Below, piece after piece: positions 52,148 to 63,311 of a stretch of DNA of 64,000 nt. Position 1 is the stretch's first letter, and every line of letters begins with the position of its first letter. A program made the position numbers and the translations under genes. Under the pieces are notes generated by a model that had not been told where the DNA came from, ran no database searches, and was given only the letters and a program-made list of their open reading frames with translations. Source of the DNA: Ciona intestinalis (lineage: Eukaryota; Chordata; Ascidiacea; Phlebobranchia; Cionidae); NCBI RefSeq assembly GCF_000224145.3, contig NW_004191144.1, positions 95,003 through 159,002 on the forward strand, in the 5' to 3' direction.

Positions 52148-55100
52148 TTACAAATTATTGGAGGATAAAAACTTGTGAAACAAAATTTTTATATCTTTAG
52201 TTTTGGCATCAAGTATTTTATGCATAAATTTCTTGCCGATTCTGGCACATTGTAACCAACAAATCAAAGCCTCGTAATATCTATCAGTATCATGGTAGTA
52301 AATTGCATATGCGTGATATATTCGCATTTGCACCAATGTTGTTGTAAGCTTGTACGGTTGCATCATTTGTTTGGCCTCATCCAGTAGTTTCAATGCTTTT
52401 GTGAGTTTTCCATTGTTTATCAGTGTTATCGCAGATTCACACAACTTCATAGGATGACGGAATATGAATCGGTGAAAAGTTTCTTTCATATCTCGTTTAT
52501 CATCATCACGTATTGGTTTGTTAAGTTTCTTACAGATTCTCACAAATTCCAACCAACATATCAATGCCTCGTAATATCTGCCAGTATTACGGTAGCAAAC
52601 TTCATATACATGATATAGTAGCCTGTGCGCCACTGTGGTTGTATTCTTGTACGGTTGCATCATTTGTTTGGCTTCATCCAGTAGTTTCAATGCTTCTGTG
52701 AGTTTTCCATTTTTTATCAGTGTTATCAGCAGATTCACACAACTTCATAGGATGATGGGATATGAATCGGTGAAAAGTATTCTTTCATATCTCGTTTATC
52801 ATCATCACGTATTGGTTTGTTAAGTTTCTTACAGATTCTCACAAATTCCAACCAACATATCAATGCCTCGTAATATCTGCCAGTATTACGGTAGCAAACT
52901 TCATATACAGTATATAGTAGCCTGTGCGCCACTGTGGTTGTATTCTTGTACGGTTGCATCAATTGTTTGGCTTCATCCAGTAGTTTCAATGCTTCTGTAG
53001 GTTTTCCATTTTTTATCAGTGTTGCAGCAGATTCACACAAATTCATGGGATGATGGGATATGAATCGGTAAAAAGTATTTTTTATCTCTCGTTTATCATC
53101 ATCAGGTATTGGTTTCTTAAGTTTCTTACAGATTCTCGCATATTCCAAGTAACATATCAATGCCTCGTAATATCTGCCAGTATTACGGTAGCAAACTTCA
53201 TATACAGTATATAGTAGCCCGTGCGCCACTGTGGTTGTATTCTTGTACGGTTGCATCAATTGTTTGGCTTCATCCAGTAGTTTCAATGCTTCTGTAGGTT
53301 TTCCATTTTTTATCAGTGTTGCAGCAGATTCACACAAATTCATGGGATGATGGGATATGAATCGGTAAAAAGTATTTTTTATCTCTCGTTTATCATCATC
53401 AGGTATTGGTTTCTTAAGTTTCTTACAGATTCTCGCATATTCCAAGTAACATATCAATGCCTCATAATATCTGTTGGTATCATGGTAGCAAGCTGCATAT
53501 ATTATACAAATGCATGTGCATATATGTTGTTGTAATCTTGTACGGTTGCAATGTTTGTTTCGCCTGATCCAGTATATTAAATGCTTCTGTGTATTGATCA
53601 TTTTTCATCAAAAATTCAGCATATACGCACAGTGTTTCAGTTTTAACTGTATCGCTTGTGTCATGACACATCAATTTTAAAACCTGTTCCCAAACTGCAT
53701 GAATGCTGGAAGTGTTTGTGTTTGGAATCTTACCATTGTAAAGCAACATTAATGTATCAGAGTATATTTTAACAGTATAAACCCAAGAAATGCTTGGTTC
53801 ATTAGTTTCCGCTACCTTCAAGCTATCGTAGTCTGTTTTTAATATCAAGTTCATATTTATGCTTTCTGGTTTAACAGTTCCTGCCATTTCTTTCAATTCC
53901 TTGACCTTGTCATTAACTTCGGATCTTGAACCTTCATAAGATTTTGTCTCCTTGTTGTATGATCGATTTACAATGCTGGCCAACTCGTAAACTTTATATT
54001 CAAATTTCTGATTGGCTGTAAGCTTAGATTGGTTAACGTTTGAACATATTTCGATAACCAGATCATATTCCTTGCTTTTAAATGCAACTTCAACAGCCTG
54101 AAGAGGAAATAGAATGTCAGCTTGGGATGAGGAAACTATTTGTTTCATCAGTTCAACCAAATCTTCATGCAAGTGAAGTGTATATAAAGCAAGCACTGTA
54201 TGCCTCACATCCTTCCCCAAAATAATCATTTCTGATTGCCATTTATCATTATCTGGTATTTTCAATCCCTGTACAATCATTATTGTTTCCATCAAAGAAA
54301 CCAAGCTTTGTTTTCCAACAATTTTAATCAAACCCGGGGTAAGATCTTCAAATCGAGAATCCTCCATAAAAACATCATCTTGTTGTTCCTTTAAATGATA
54401 AAGTTTTGCGCGAACCTCACAAGTCACTGCCACCATGAACCGGAATTGATGCGCCGCCTCTTCACTGCATTTGCCTTTTTCTAACTCATTAATGACATCA
54501 AAGCAACATGATGCTTGTAGTGAATGTAATCGACCGATGTATGAAATAAAGAGCGTTGCACCTCTGTAGATTGCTCTCTTTATGTTAAAGTTTTGCAAAC
54601 CCAATTGTGTATTAAACAGCAGATTAATAAAGTTAAAAATTTTTAAAATTTCCTCCATTCGTTTGTATACAATCGAAAAGCCATTTTCTTTATCATGCTC
54701 TTTAATACGTCGATAAGCTTTTTCTTGATATTCAGCACAAATTGCTTCATCACCAGCTACAAAGCAAGCCTTGGATAAAACTTCAGCCACATGGTATCCT
54801 TGCTTTACTTGTTCATCACTGTCCAAGTATAGGACCATTTCATCAACTGGTTTAATAAATTCAGTGTTCCAAGGTTTGTTTTTAGTCGCTGGTCGTCCAA
54901 GTGGGCGTATGCAAGCGTGGGGTGCCATCCCATCAAACGTTACCCCATTTGGTGTAACAATGTCTGTAAACCAGTCTCTATACCTGGGGTTTATACTTGG
55001 AATTGCAACACAGTTGATCGCGGTTTCTCCGAGGTTGATTAAGACAGTGTTGAAGATTGTGGTGAACCATCTGAAGTACTTCATGATCATCTCCCGATCT

Positions 55101-55765
55101 TCCATCTTAGCAACATCATTATCAAGGACAATAATGTGTTCGAAATCTGAGTACAGAGTAATTTCCGATCGTGCCAAGGAACCCAATCCAACTACAGCAT
55201 ATTTGCATGGTGGTCTTCCCATAATCTCGATGCATTCATCAGAAATAAACCTCATTAACTCAGTGTAACTTCTTGTAACTTCTTGTTGAAGGTGTTTAAC
55301 ATCTAAAACTTTTTTCCTTTGTAGTTCAATTAGTTCATCATCTTCTAAACCATACGGGATTATTTCAAGCTGATTAATTTTTTTGCCAAAATCTTTTCGA
55401 AACTCCTGGAGTTTGGTTTTCACTGTTGACGCTAAAACAATCAAATCAGCGTCACGGTTTGCAGCATAAGCTTTCTTCAGAACTGCTGAGCACAAAGCTT
55501 TAAGTTCATCCTTAAATATTTGATTCTTTGGATCCCTCACAATAGCAGCGTTATACAGAGCTGCACTACGTGTCATGTTCAACTTTTTATGGTTAGGTTT
55601 CAACTCATAAATATTGGCAAGGTGATATAATATTCGAGCTGCTCTAAGTTTAGTTCCTGGCATTTCTTTCCCATCAGAATCACACAAATCCTTCAACTGT
55701 TGTGCAAGATTCTTTTCCTCCTCACCAACCTCATCTTGTATAAAATCATGTTCAGTTGATTCCAT
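52148..55765 (-). CDS. GlnD/DUF294-like nucleotidyltransferase with TPR-type repeats (copy A)
   Basis: Predicted nucleotidyltransferase-fold protein of unknown substrate. The first 761 codons (55765 to 53480) are uninterrupted. An N-terminal helical part is followed at residues about 175-225 by RRPCKY-like sequence and GLGSLARSEITLYSDFEHII, which fits the nucleotidyltransferase hG(G/S)...(D/E)h(D/E)h signature of GlnD/DUF294-type domains, with D and E two residues apart. Residues about 290-320 read DGMAPHACIRPLGRPATKNK. A long helical middle follows, then TPR-like repeats of 99 residues (EALKLLDEAKQ...; GRYYEALIC.LE.ARICKKL) continue to 52148. The repeat part needs three frame changes: about 53500 (two bases short), about 52780 and about 52727 (one extra base each). 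These may be mutations or assembly errors. No intron is seen in 3.6 kb, suggesting retroposition or a recently acquired gene. Confidence 0.75.
52149..53560 (-). repeat. Tandem 297-bp (99-codon) repeat units in copy A
   Basis: ATTCATGGGATGATGGGATA recurs at 53041 and 53338, and related units lie on either side. The two central units are almost base-identical, while the outer ones have diverged. Each unit encodes two TPR-like helical hairpins. Confidence 0.9.
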
Positions 55766-55940
55766 TTTACAACTTACATACAGAGAAGCAACTCTTACAC
55801 AGCAACAAAATTTATAATGTCACAACACAACTGTAGCTTAAACTATGTTTAATGCTGACGGATCTCTGTTAAATAAATAGTATTTCTGTTAAATAGGATT
55901 TCTGTTAAAACACAACACTATTGTAGCTAACAAAGTTTAT

Positions 55941-57040
55941 AGAGATGTGCCGAGCCGACCCCGAACTTAAAAGCTTGTGCCCGAGCTTCTCTTTTTTTTT
56001 GACGCTCGGCTGAAATCTGGGCCAAGTGCCTGTTGCTATAATGTTGCACACGAGACCAAAAAATATTAGAAAATGAAAAAAGTGAAGCTACTAAAAGATA
56101 ACGAGACTAGTCAACGTTGCTTTCTCTTTAATTATTTTTCGTTCGTTGTGAATTTGCTCTCTTGCAAGTAACGAATCGCAACTTGAGCGAATTTGTCGAT
56201 ATCAAATTACAGCAGGTGTCGAATTACACGAGCGCCCAATGTTTCCGTATCTTTATAATGGAATAATATAAACTGCTGCGACCAGGGGGGCTGTTTTGTT
56301 ATCATGACAGGCCCCATTTCCGCAAACACACACCCAGACAGAAAGTGCTAAAACACGCGTTGCATTCAATATAACATTCCTACGCTGGGAATTGGAACAT
56401 GTTTTATTTAATTATTACGTCACTTGTCCTATTACAACATAACTATTTATTATGACGTTTCATAATATAACAATCGGGAAGAATGTGCCCATAGCTCGAC
56501 CGGGACAATACTTTGTAATATCATATTACAATTTCTGTTGGTTCCAATTTACTGATAGCGTCGCTCCTCGCTTTTATATTTGCAGCAATTAAAATTCACA
56601 TAATCGCGATTTACCTGCATTTAAACTAATCATCAGAAACAAAAATTATACACAAACTACAGATCGTATGGAAGCGAATAAAACACGATTGTTTTGTAAC
56701 AATCTCGTTTGTAATGTAACAATCGTAATGGTTTATCAAAGTTATTCTGACGTAAATAATCGTTACATTATCCACGATGGACATGCGTAAAACTTACACC
56801 AATGTTTCATTTATTAAAAAGACGTTTCTAGTTTAGTATCAACAATGTAATATTAGTCTTAATTAACCGCATAAAGTAGAATAGATATATTACGAAACGA
56901 GAGGTCTTTTTAACAATAGGAACGCATTCTCGTACGCCTTTCTCCTTAATGACGTCATAGGTGCTCGGGCTCGTGCCGAGCTTTTCGTTGAAGCTCGGCG
57001 CTCGGCGAACCCGAGCTTTTACGACTTCAGCACATCCCTA
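55941..57040. mobile_element. Non-autonomous hAT-type element, 1100 bp
   Basis: Termini TAGAGATGTGCCGA and TCAGCACATCCCTA are imperfect inverted repeats. The exact 8-bp duplication AAAGTTTA flanks both ends (55933-55940 and 57041-57048). The subterminal regions are rich in GAGCTCGG/CCGAGC motifs. There is no transposase frame. It is inserted within a 35-bp satellite unit in the 5' flank of nucleotidyltransferase copy A. Confidence 0.92.
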
Positions 57041-57775
57041 AAAGTTTATAATGCCACAACACTATTGTGGCTAACATAGTTTATAATACCACAACACTAC
57101 TGTAGCTAACAAAGTTTATAATGCCACAACACTACTGTAGCTAACAAAGTTTATAATGCCACAACACTACTGTAGCTAACAAAGTTTATAATGCCACAAC
57201 ACTACTGTAGCTAACAAAGTTTATAATGCCACAACACTACTGTAGCTAACAAAGTTTATAATGCCACAACACTACTGTAGCTAACAAAGTTTATAATGCC
57301 ACAACACTACTGTAGCTAACAAAGTTTATAATGCCACAACACTACTGTAGCTAACAAAGTTTATAATGCCACAACCCTACTGTAGCTAACAAAGTTTATA
57401 ATGCCACAACATTCCTGTAGCTAACAAAGTTTATAATACCACAACACAACTGTAGCTAACAAAGTTTATAATGCCACAACACTACTGTAGCTAACAATGT
57501 TTAAATGCCACAACACTACTGTAGCTAACAAAGTTTATAATGCCACAACACTACTGTAGCTAACAAAGTTTATAATGCCACAACCTTACTGTAGCTAACA
57601 AAGTTTATAATGCCACAACACTACTGTAGCTAACAAAGTTTATAATGCCACAACACTACTGTAGCTAACAAAGTTTATAATGCCACAACACTACTGTAGC
57701 CAACAAAGTTTATAATGCCACAACACTACTGTAGCTAACAAAGTTTATAATGCCACAACACTACTGTAGGTACAA
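57041..57775. repeat. 35-bp satellite, about 21 copies
   Basis: The unit contains TGTAGCTAACAAAGTTTATA and ATGCCACAACACTAC. A diverged single unit sits directly at the 5' flank of copy A (about 55815-55850), before the hAT insertion, so the satellite appears to have grown out of the gene's own upstream region. Confidence 0.95.
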
Positions 57776-58583
57776 CTTTATACTGACATTGATTCCTTTC
57801 ATGCTAGACAAGCAGATTGTATTTCATGAGAAACAACTCTGGAATAATTCCATTTGTCACCTCATAATAAAGTGAACGATTGATTCAAACTTTCTAGAAC
57901 TCCATTGTGATTGTTTCCCATTGTTGCATCGGTACACATCATAATGGGGATTGTTTGTTAAATAATGGAATACATGTGACTTCATTGTTACAACACAATG
58001 TACATTGACGCGTCACAACGTAATTGAATCTCTGTTATTGTCTGCACGACATACTATGCTATCCAGTTTAGGTTGGAAAATATTTTTAAAACTTAGAAGT
58101 AAAACAAATGATGATTCCACTTTAAACTATAATGCCTGGTCCACATTTAATATGCATAAGACTAAACACTATGTTTGATTTGTTGTATTTGTGAAGCCAT
58201 GAACCCCTTTAGTGGACAAATGGATAATTCCTGTTAAACAAGCCCCATATAATGGAAGACACTTGGGTTCATGCTTGGTAACTTGACAGTGAGCATGAGG
58301 TGTACGAATCCACTCCATATAAGGCAATATGATATCCGTGTTTCATAGGCAACGAACCTGGGGTGGCAGGGTGGGCAGGCAAACCCCCAATTTTTCTCTT
58401 CATTAATCAGTAAATATTACAAGCAATATGTTAGATTTGTTTCACAGGATTGTGTCTAACTATCCCTGCCTCCCCTGCTAGCCATGCATATACATAGGTT
58501 TGGCACCTATGGTGTTCTTACTTTAACCTACATCATGCGAAGATAAATAAGTGAAATATTATTAACACCCATTGTATTCCCAG
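57776..58583 (+). repeat. Unit of a segmental duplication (first copy)
   Basis: From 57913 on, this segment is nearly base-identical to 63312-64000 (offset 5399). It includes a repeat with TGGGGTGGCAGGGTGGGCAG and AGGATTGTGTCTAACTATCC, and ends in an acceptor before the orphan exon at 58584. Confidence 0.9.
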
Positions 58584-58744
58584 CCAAACAATCGAACGTC
58601 GAGGATTGTTGGAAACTTTGCAAACATGCTCGCTGTCGGTCGGTCGTCTTCATTCATAAATTTGCTGCCGAGGGAAAGATTTGCCCGAAACCTGCAAAAC
58701 AGCGGGGCAGGGAAGCTTCATATCTGCTCAACCCTCAATACGAG
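58584..58744 (+). CDS. Orphan coding exon, unknown Cys-containing protein
   Basis: Between a TTCCCAG acceptor and a GAG|GTACCT donor, 53 codons are open, including NVEDCWKLCKHARCRSVVFI and EGKICPKPAKQRG. The C-x3-C-x4-C spacing resembles PAN/apple-type domains, but too little is present to claim one. A second frame (from 58584, PNNRTSRIVG...) is also open, so the frame is not certain. The start of the same exon recurs at 63983, cut off by the window end. Confidence 0.35.
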
Positions 58745-58826
58745 GTACCTCATGCACCCCTGCATACCTTGTATAANNNNNNNNNNNNNNNNNNNNNNNN
58801 NNNNNNNNNNNNNNNNNNNNNNNNNN

Positions 58827-59570
58827 ACAACTATTAAATATAACACGTTTAATACACAATTATTAAATATAACATGTTTAATACACAATTATTAAATATA
58901 ACATGTTTAATACACAATTATTAAATATAACACGTTTAATACACAATTATTAAATATAACACGTTTAATACACAATTATTAAATATAGCAAGTTTAATAC
59001 ACAACTATTAAATATAACACGTTTAATACACAATTATTAAATATAACAATTATCATAATTATTAAATATAACATGTTTAATACACAATTATTAAATATAA
59101 GACGTTTAATACACAATTATTAAATATAGCAAGTTTAATACACAATTATTAAATATAACATGTTTAATACACAATTATTAAATATAGCAAGTTTAATACA
59201 CAATTATTAAATATAACAAGTTTAATACACAATCATTAAAAATAACAAGTTTAATACAGAATTATTAAAAATAACATGTTTAATTCACAATTATTAAATA
59301 TAACATGTTTAATACACAACTATTAAATATAACACGTTTAATACACAATTATTAAATATAACAATTATCATAATTATTAAATATAACAATTATCATAATT
59401 ATTAAATATAACATGTTTAATACACAATTATTAAATATAGCAAGTTTAATACACAATTATTAAATATAACATGTTTAATACACAATTATTAAATATAACA
59501 AGTTTAATACACAATTATTAAATATAACATGTTTAATACACAATTATTAAATATAACAGATTTAACACAA
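58827..59570. repeat. 29-bp A+T-rich satellite, about 25 copies
   Basis: The unit includes ACATGTTTAATACACAATTA followed by TTAAATATA, with a period of exactly 29 bp. A 50-N gap (58777-58826) precedes it. The matching place beside copy A (about 51960-52030) has only about two diverged units, so the expansion is specific to this side. Confidence 0.95.
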
Positions 59571-59895
59571 ATGCGTAATAATATTTACTGACACTTAAAA
59601 TAATTTGTTTATAATGCAAAAAAAGGACTGTGTTATCGTATGCTTCTACATTCACTATGATTGGTTGAGAAGGTTTACAAATTATGGGAGGATGTAAACT
59701 GTTTATTTTGGTATAAAATGTTTATATAGTAGTTACTATACAAGCTTAGGGTGATGTCATAATGGTATGTGTGATGTTAGAAATTATGGAAGGATGAACT
59801 GAGCAAAATGTAAGTTTATATTTTGGAGGGAAGATATAGAATTGATGGAAGAATCGCCTTTGTTAGGGTGAGTGTGATGTCATAATAATTGTATA
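59571..59895. other. Flank of the downstream nucleotidyltransferase fragment
   Basis: 59580-59700 aligns with 52030-52170 beside copy A (GTGTTATCGTATGCTT, then TTGGTTGAGAAGGTTTACAA). The rest, to 59895, contains GTGAGTGTGATGTCATAAT, also seen after the orphan exon at 51816, but no coding sequence. Confidence 0.5.
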
Positions 59896-60470
59896 TTACA
59901 TATATCGCCCAGGAAGAAACGTATAAGTTGGAAGGATAATTGCGTTAAACAATAAAGCAATGCAAAGTACTAAAATCCCCAAAATCCGAAAATGATTTGA
60001 GTTAAATGGATTCCCAACATGGAAATAAGGCTCCTGGTGCTTTTCTTTAAATTTTAAAAGTGCAAAAGTATCTTTCATGTTTTGTTTAATGTCACCAGGT
60101 ATTGGTTGCTTAAGTTTTTTACAGATTCTTGCATATTCCAACCAATATATCAATGCCTCATAATATATGCCAGTATTATGGTAGTAAACTGCCCGTGAAC
60201 CATATAATAGCATGCACCTATATATTCTTGTATTCTTGTACGGTTTCATCATGCGTTTGGCTTCATCCAGTAGTTTCAATGCTCCTGTGTATTTTCATTG
60301 GTTTCCAGTGCTTTAGCAGATTCACACAACCTCATTGAATGTTGGAATATTAATTGTTAAAAAGCATCTCCCATCCTTATGAATCTGCATATACATAATA
60401 TAATTGACTGTGCACAATGTTGTTTTCTTGTACGACTGCATTGATTGTTTGTAGTTTCAATGCAACCGAA
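59896..60470 (-). pseudogene. Fragment of a third TPR/nucleotidyltransferase-family gene with membrane tail
   Basis: From 60279 downward one TPR-like unit (LLDEAKRMMKPYKN...YYEALIYWLEYARICKKLKQ) is followed by a hydrophobic C-terminal segment, FRILGILVLCIALLFNAIIL, and a short tail. Upstream, 60300-60470 has decayed repeat sequence with stops. No nucleotidyltransferase domain is attached. Confidence 0.7.
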
Positions 60471-60533
60471 CACGAAAACATCATTTAGAATAAACACAAT
60501 AACAATTTCAATTCACCATGTTTACCATGAAAC

Positions 60534-62631
60534 TTATAAAGGATAAAATAAAGATAGATACATGTGCAGGAAAATAGGGGCGCAATATATTATAACGTAA
60601 AGCACAAAGAGTTTGGTGATTCGGCAAATCTTAAGATAAGGGTAATTATCGTTACTATATGAAATATTGTCAACCGGCCTAACTTTTTTACAGAGTCTTT
60701 TATTTTCTATTTCCTCTTTCCATTCGTTATCTTCGTGGATATGTTCGTGGCATTCGGCATATACACTATATAGTAGCCTGTGCACCCGTGTTGTTGCATT
60801 CTTGTACAGTTGCATCAATTGTTTGGCTTCATCCAGTAGTTTCAATGCTTCTGTGAGTTTTCCATTGTCTATCAGTGTTTCAGCATATTCACACAACTTT
60901 ATGGGATTACGGAATATGAATTGGTGAAAAGTATTTTTCATCCTTTGTTTGATGACATCAGGTATTGGCAGCTTAAGTTTCTTAGAGATTCTTGCAAATT
61001 CCAACCCACATATAAATGCCTCGTAATATCTGCCAGTATTATTGTAGTAACCTGCATATGCATAATATAGTCGCATGTGTATATTTGTTGTTGTAATCTT
61101 GTACGGTTGCATCATCTGTTTGGCTTTATCCAGTAGTTTCAATGCTTCTGTGGGTTTTCTATTCCCATTCAGTGTTACAGCATGTTCACACAACTTAATG
61201 GAGTGACGGAATATGAATTGGTGAAAAGTATTTTTCATCCATTGTTTAATGTCATCAGGTATTGGTTGCTTAAGTTTTTTACAGATTCTCACAAATTCCA
61301 ACGAACATATCAATGCCTCGTAATATCTGTCGGTATTATTGTAGCAAAGTGCATATAAAGCATGTATATTCATGTGCACCACTGTTATTGTAATCTTGTA
61401 CGGTTGCATCATCTGTTTGACTTCATCCAGTAGTTTCAATGCTTCTGTGGGTTTTCCATTGTCTATTAGTGTTAGAGCAGATTTCCACAAATTCATGGGA
61501 TGGGGGAATATGATTAGGTGAAAAGTAAATTTTATTTCTTGTTTAAGGGCACCAGACATTGGTTGCTTAAGTTTTTTACAGATTCTCACATATTCCAACC
61601 AACATATCAATGCCTCGTAATATCACCAGCTACAAAGCAAGCCTTGGATAAAACTTCAGCCACATGGTATCCTTGCTTTACTTGTTCATCACTGTCCAAG
61701 TATTCAACCATTTCATCAACTGGTTTAATAAATTCAGTGTTCCAAGGTTTGTTTTTAGTCGCTGGTCGTCCAAGTGGGCGTATGCAAGCGTGGGGTGCCA
61801 TCCCATCAAACGTTACCCCATTTGGTGTAACAATGTCTGTAAACCAGTCTCTCGGGTTTATACTTGGAATTGCAACACAGTTGATCATGGTTTCTCCGAG
61901 GTTGATTAAGACAGTGTTGAAGATTGTGGTGAACCATCTGAAGTACTTCATGATCATCTTCCGATCTTCCATCTTAGCAACATCATTATCAAGGACAATG
62001 ATGTGTTCGAAATCTGAGATACAGAGTGATTTCCGATCGTGCCAAGGAACCCAATCCAACTACAGCATATTTGCATGGTGGTGCTCCCATAATCTCGATG
62101 CATTCATCAGAAATAAACCTCATTAATTCAGTGTACCTTCTTGTAACTGTATTTTGGTGATTTTTAACATCTAAGATTTTTTTTTTTTTTAGTTCGTTTA
62201 GTTGACCATCTTCTAAACCATACGGGATTATTTCAAGCTGATTAATTTTTTTGCCAAAATATTTTCGAAACTCCTGGAGAATGGTTTTCACTGTTGATGC
62301 TAAAAATATCAAATCAGCGTCATGGTTTGCAGCATTAGCTTTCACCAGAACTGCTGAGCACAAAGCTTTAAGTTCATCTTTATATCTTTGATTCTCTGGA
62401 TCCCTCACAATAGCAGCGTTATACAGAGCTGCACTACGTGTCATGTTCAACTTTTTATAGTTAGGTTTATTTTCATAAATCTTGGCCAACTCATAGAATA
62501 CCACAGCTGCTCTAAGTTCAGTTTCTATCAATTTCTTTCCCATCTTTACACAAATCCTTCAACTGTTGAGCAAGATTCTTTTCCTCCTCACCAACCTCAT
62601 CTTGTGTAAAATCGTGTTCAGTTGATTCCAT
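60534..62631 (-). pseudogene. Nucleotidyltransferase-TPR gene, copy B, broken
   Basis: It starts MESTEHDFTQDEVGEEEKNL at 62631, like copy A (MESTEHDFIQDEVGEEEKNL). Breaks: a frameshift at about 62535, a one-base insertion at about 62019 inside the active-site motif (YSDFEH in copy A), and a six-base in-frame deletion at about 61855. A large deletion at about 61622 joins ...SKACFVAGD directly to a TPR unit and removes roughly 400 residues. The remaining TPR units run open to 60534 and end in a hydrophobic C-terminal segment (CRITKLFVLYVIIYCAPIFL). It cannot make a full protein. The C-terminus differs from copy A, which has no such segment. Confidence 0.85.
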
Positions 62632-62692
62632 TATAAAACTTTCATACAGAGAAACTTCACTGTTAACATAGTTTATTGGGTGTTGTAATACA

Positions 62693-63300
62693 ATTGTAGC
62701 TAACAAAGTTTATAATGCCACAACACTACTGTAGCTAACATAGTTTATAATGCCACAACACTACTGTAGCTAACAAAGTTTATAATGCCACAACACTACT
62801 GTAGCTAACAAAGTTTATAATGCCACAACCTTACTGTAGCTAACAAAGTTTATAATGCCACAACACTACTGTAGCCAACAAAGTTTATAATGCCACAACC
62901 CTACTGTAGCTAACAAAGTTTATAATGCCACAACACTACTGTAGCTAACAAAGTTTATAATGCCACAACACTACTGTAGCTAACAAAGTTTATAATGCCA
63001 CAACACTACTGTAGCCAACATAGTTTATAATGCCACAACACTACTGTAGCTAACAAAGTTTATAATGCCACAACCTTACTGTAGCTAACAAAGTTTATAA
63101 TGCCACAACACTACTGTAGCTAACATAGTTTATAATGCCACAACACTACTGTAGCCACCTTAGTTTATAATGCAACAAAACTACTGTCATGCTAGACAAA
63201 CAGTTTATAATGCCACAGACACTACTGTAGAAAACAAATTTTATATTGCCACAACCTTATTGTAGCTAACAAATGTTTATAACTGCCTACAACACTACTG
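62693..63300. repeat. 35-bp satellite, second array
   Basis: Same unit as 57041-57775, about 16 copies. It abuts the 5' end of copy B with only about 60 bp between it and the start codon. Units become irregular after 63150. Confidence 0.93.
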
Positions 63301-63311
63301 TGGCTAGGGGG

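Noticed and set aside
54771..55268. A 165-codon open frame on the + strand
   Set aside because: It is the antisense shadow of the conserved nucleotidyltransferase coding sequence on the - strand; a near-identical shadow occurs opposite copy B.
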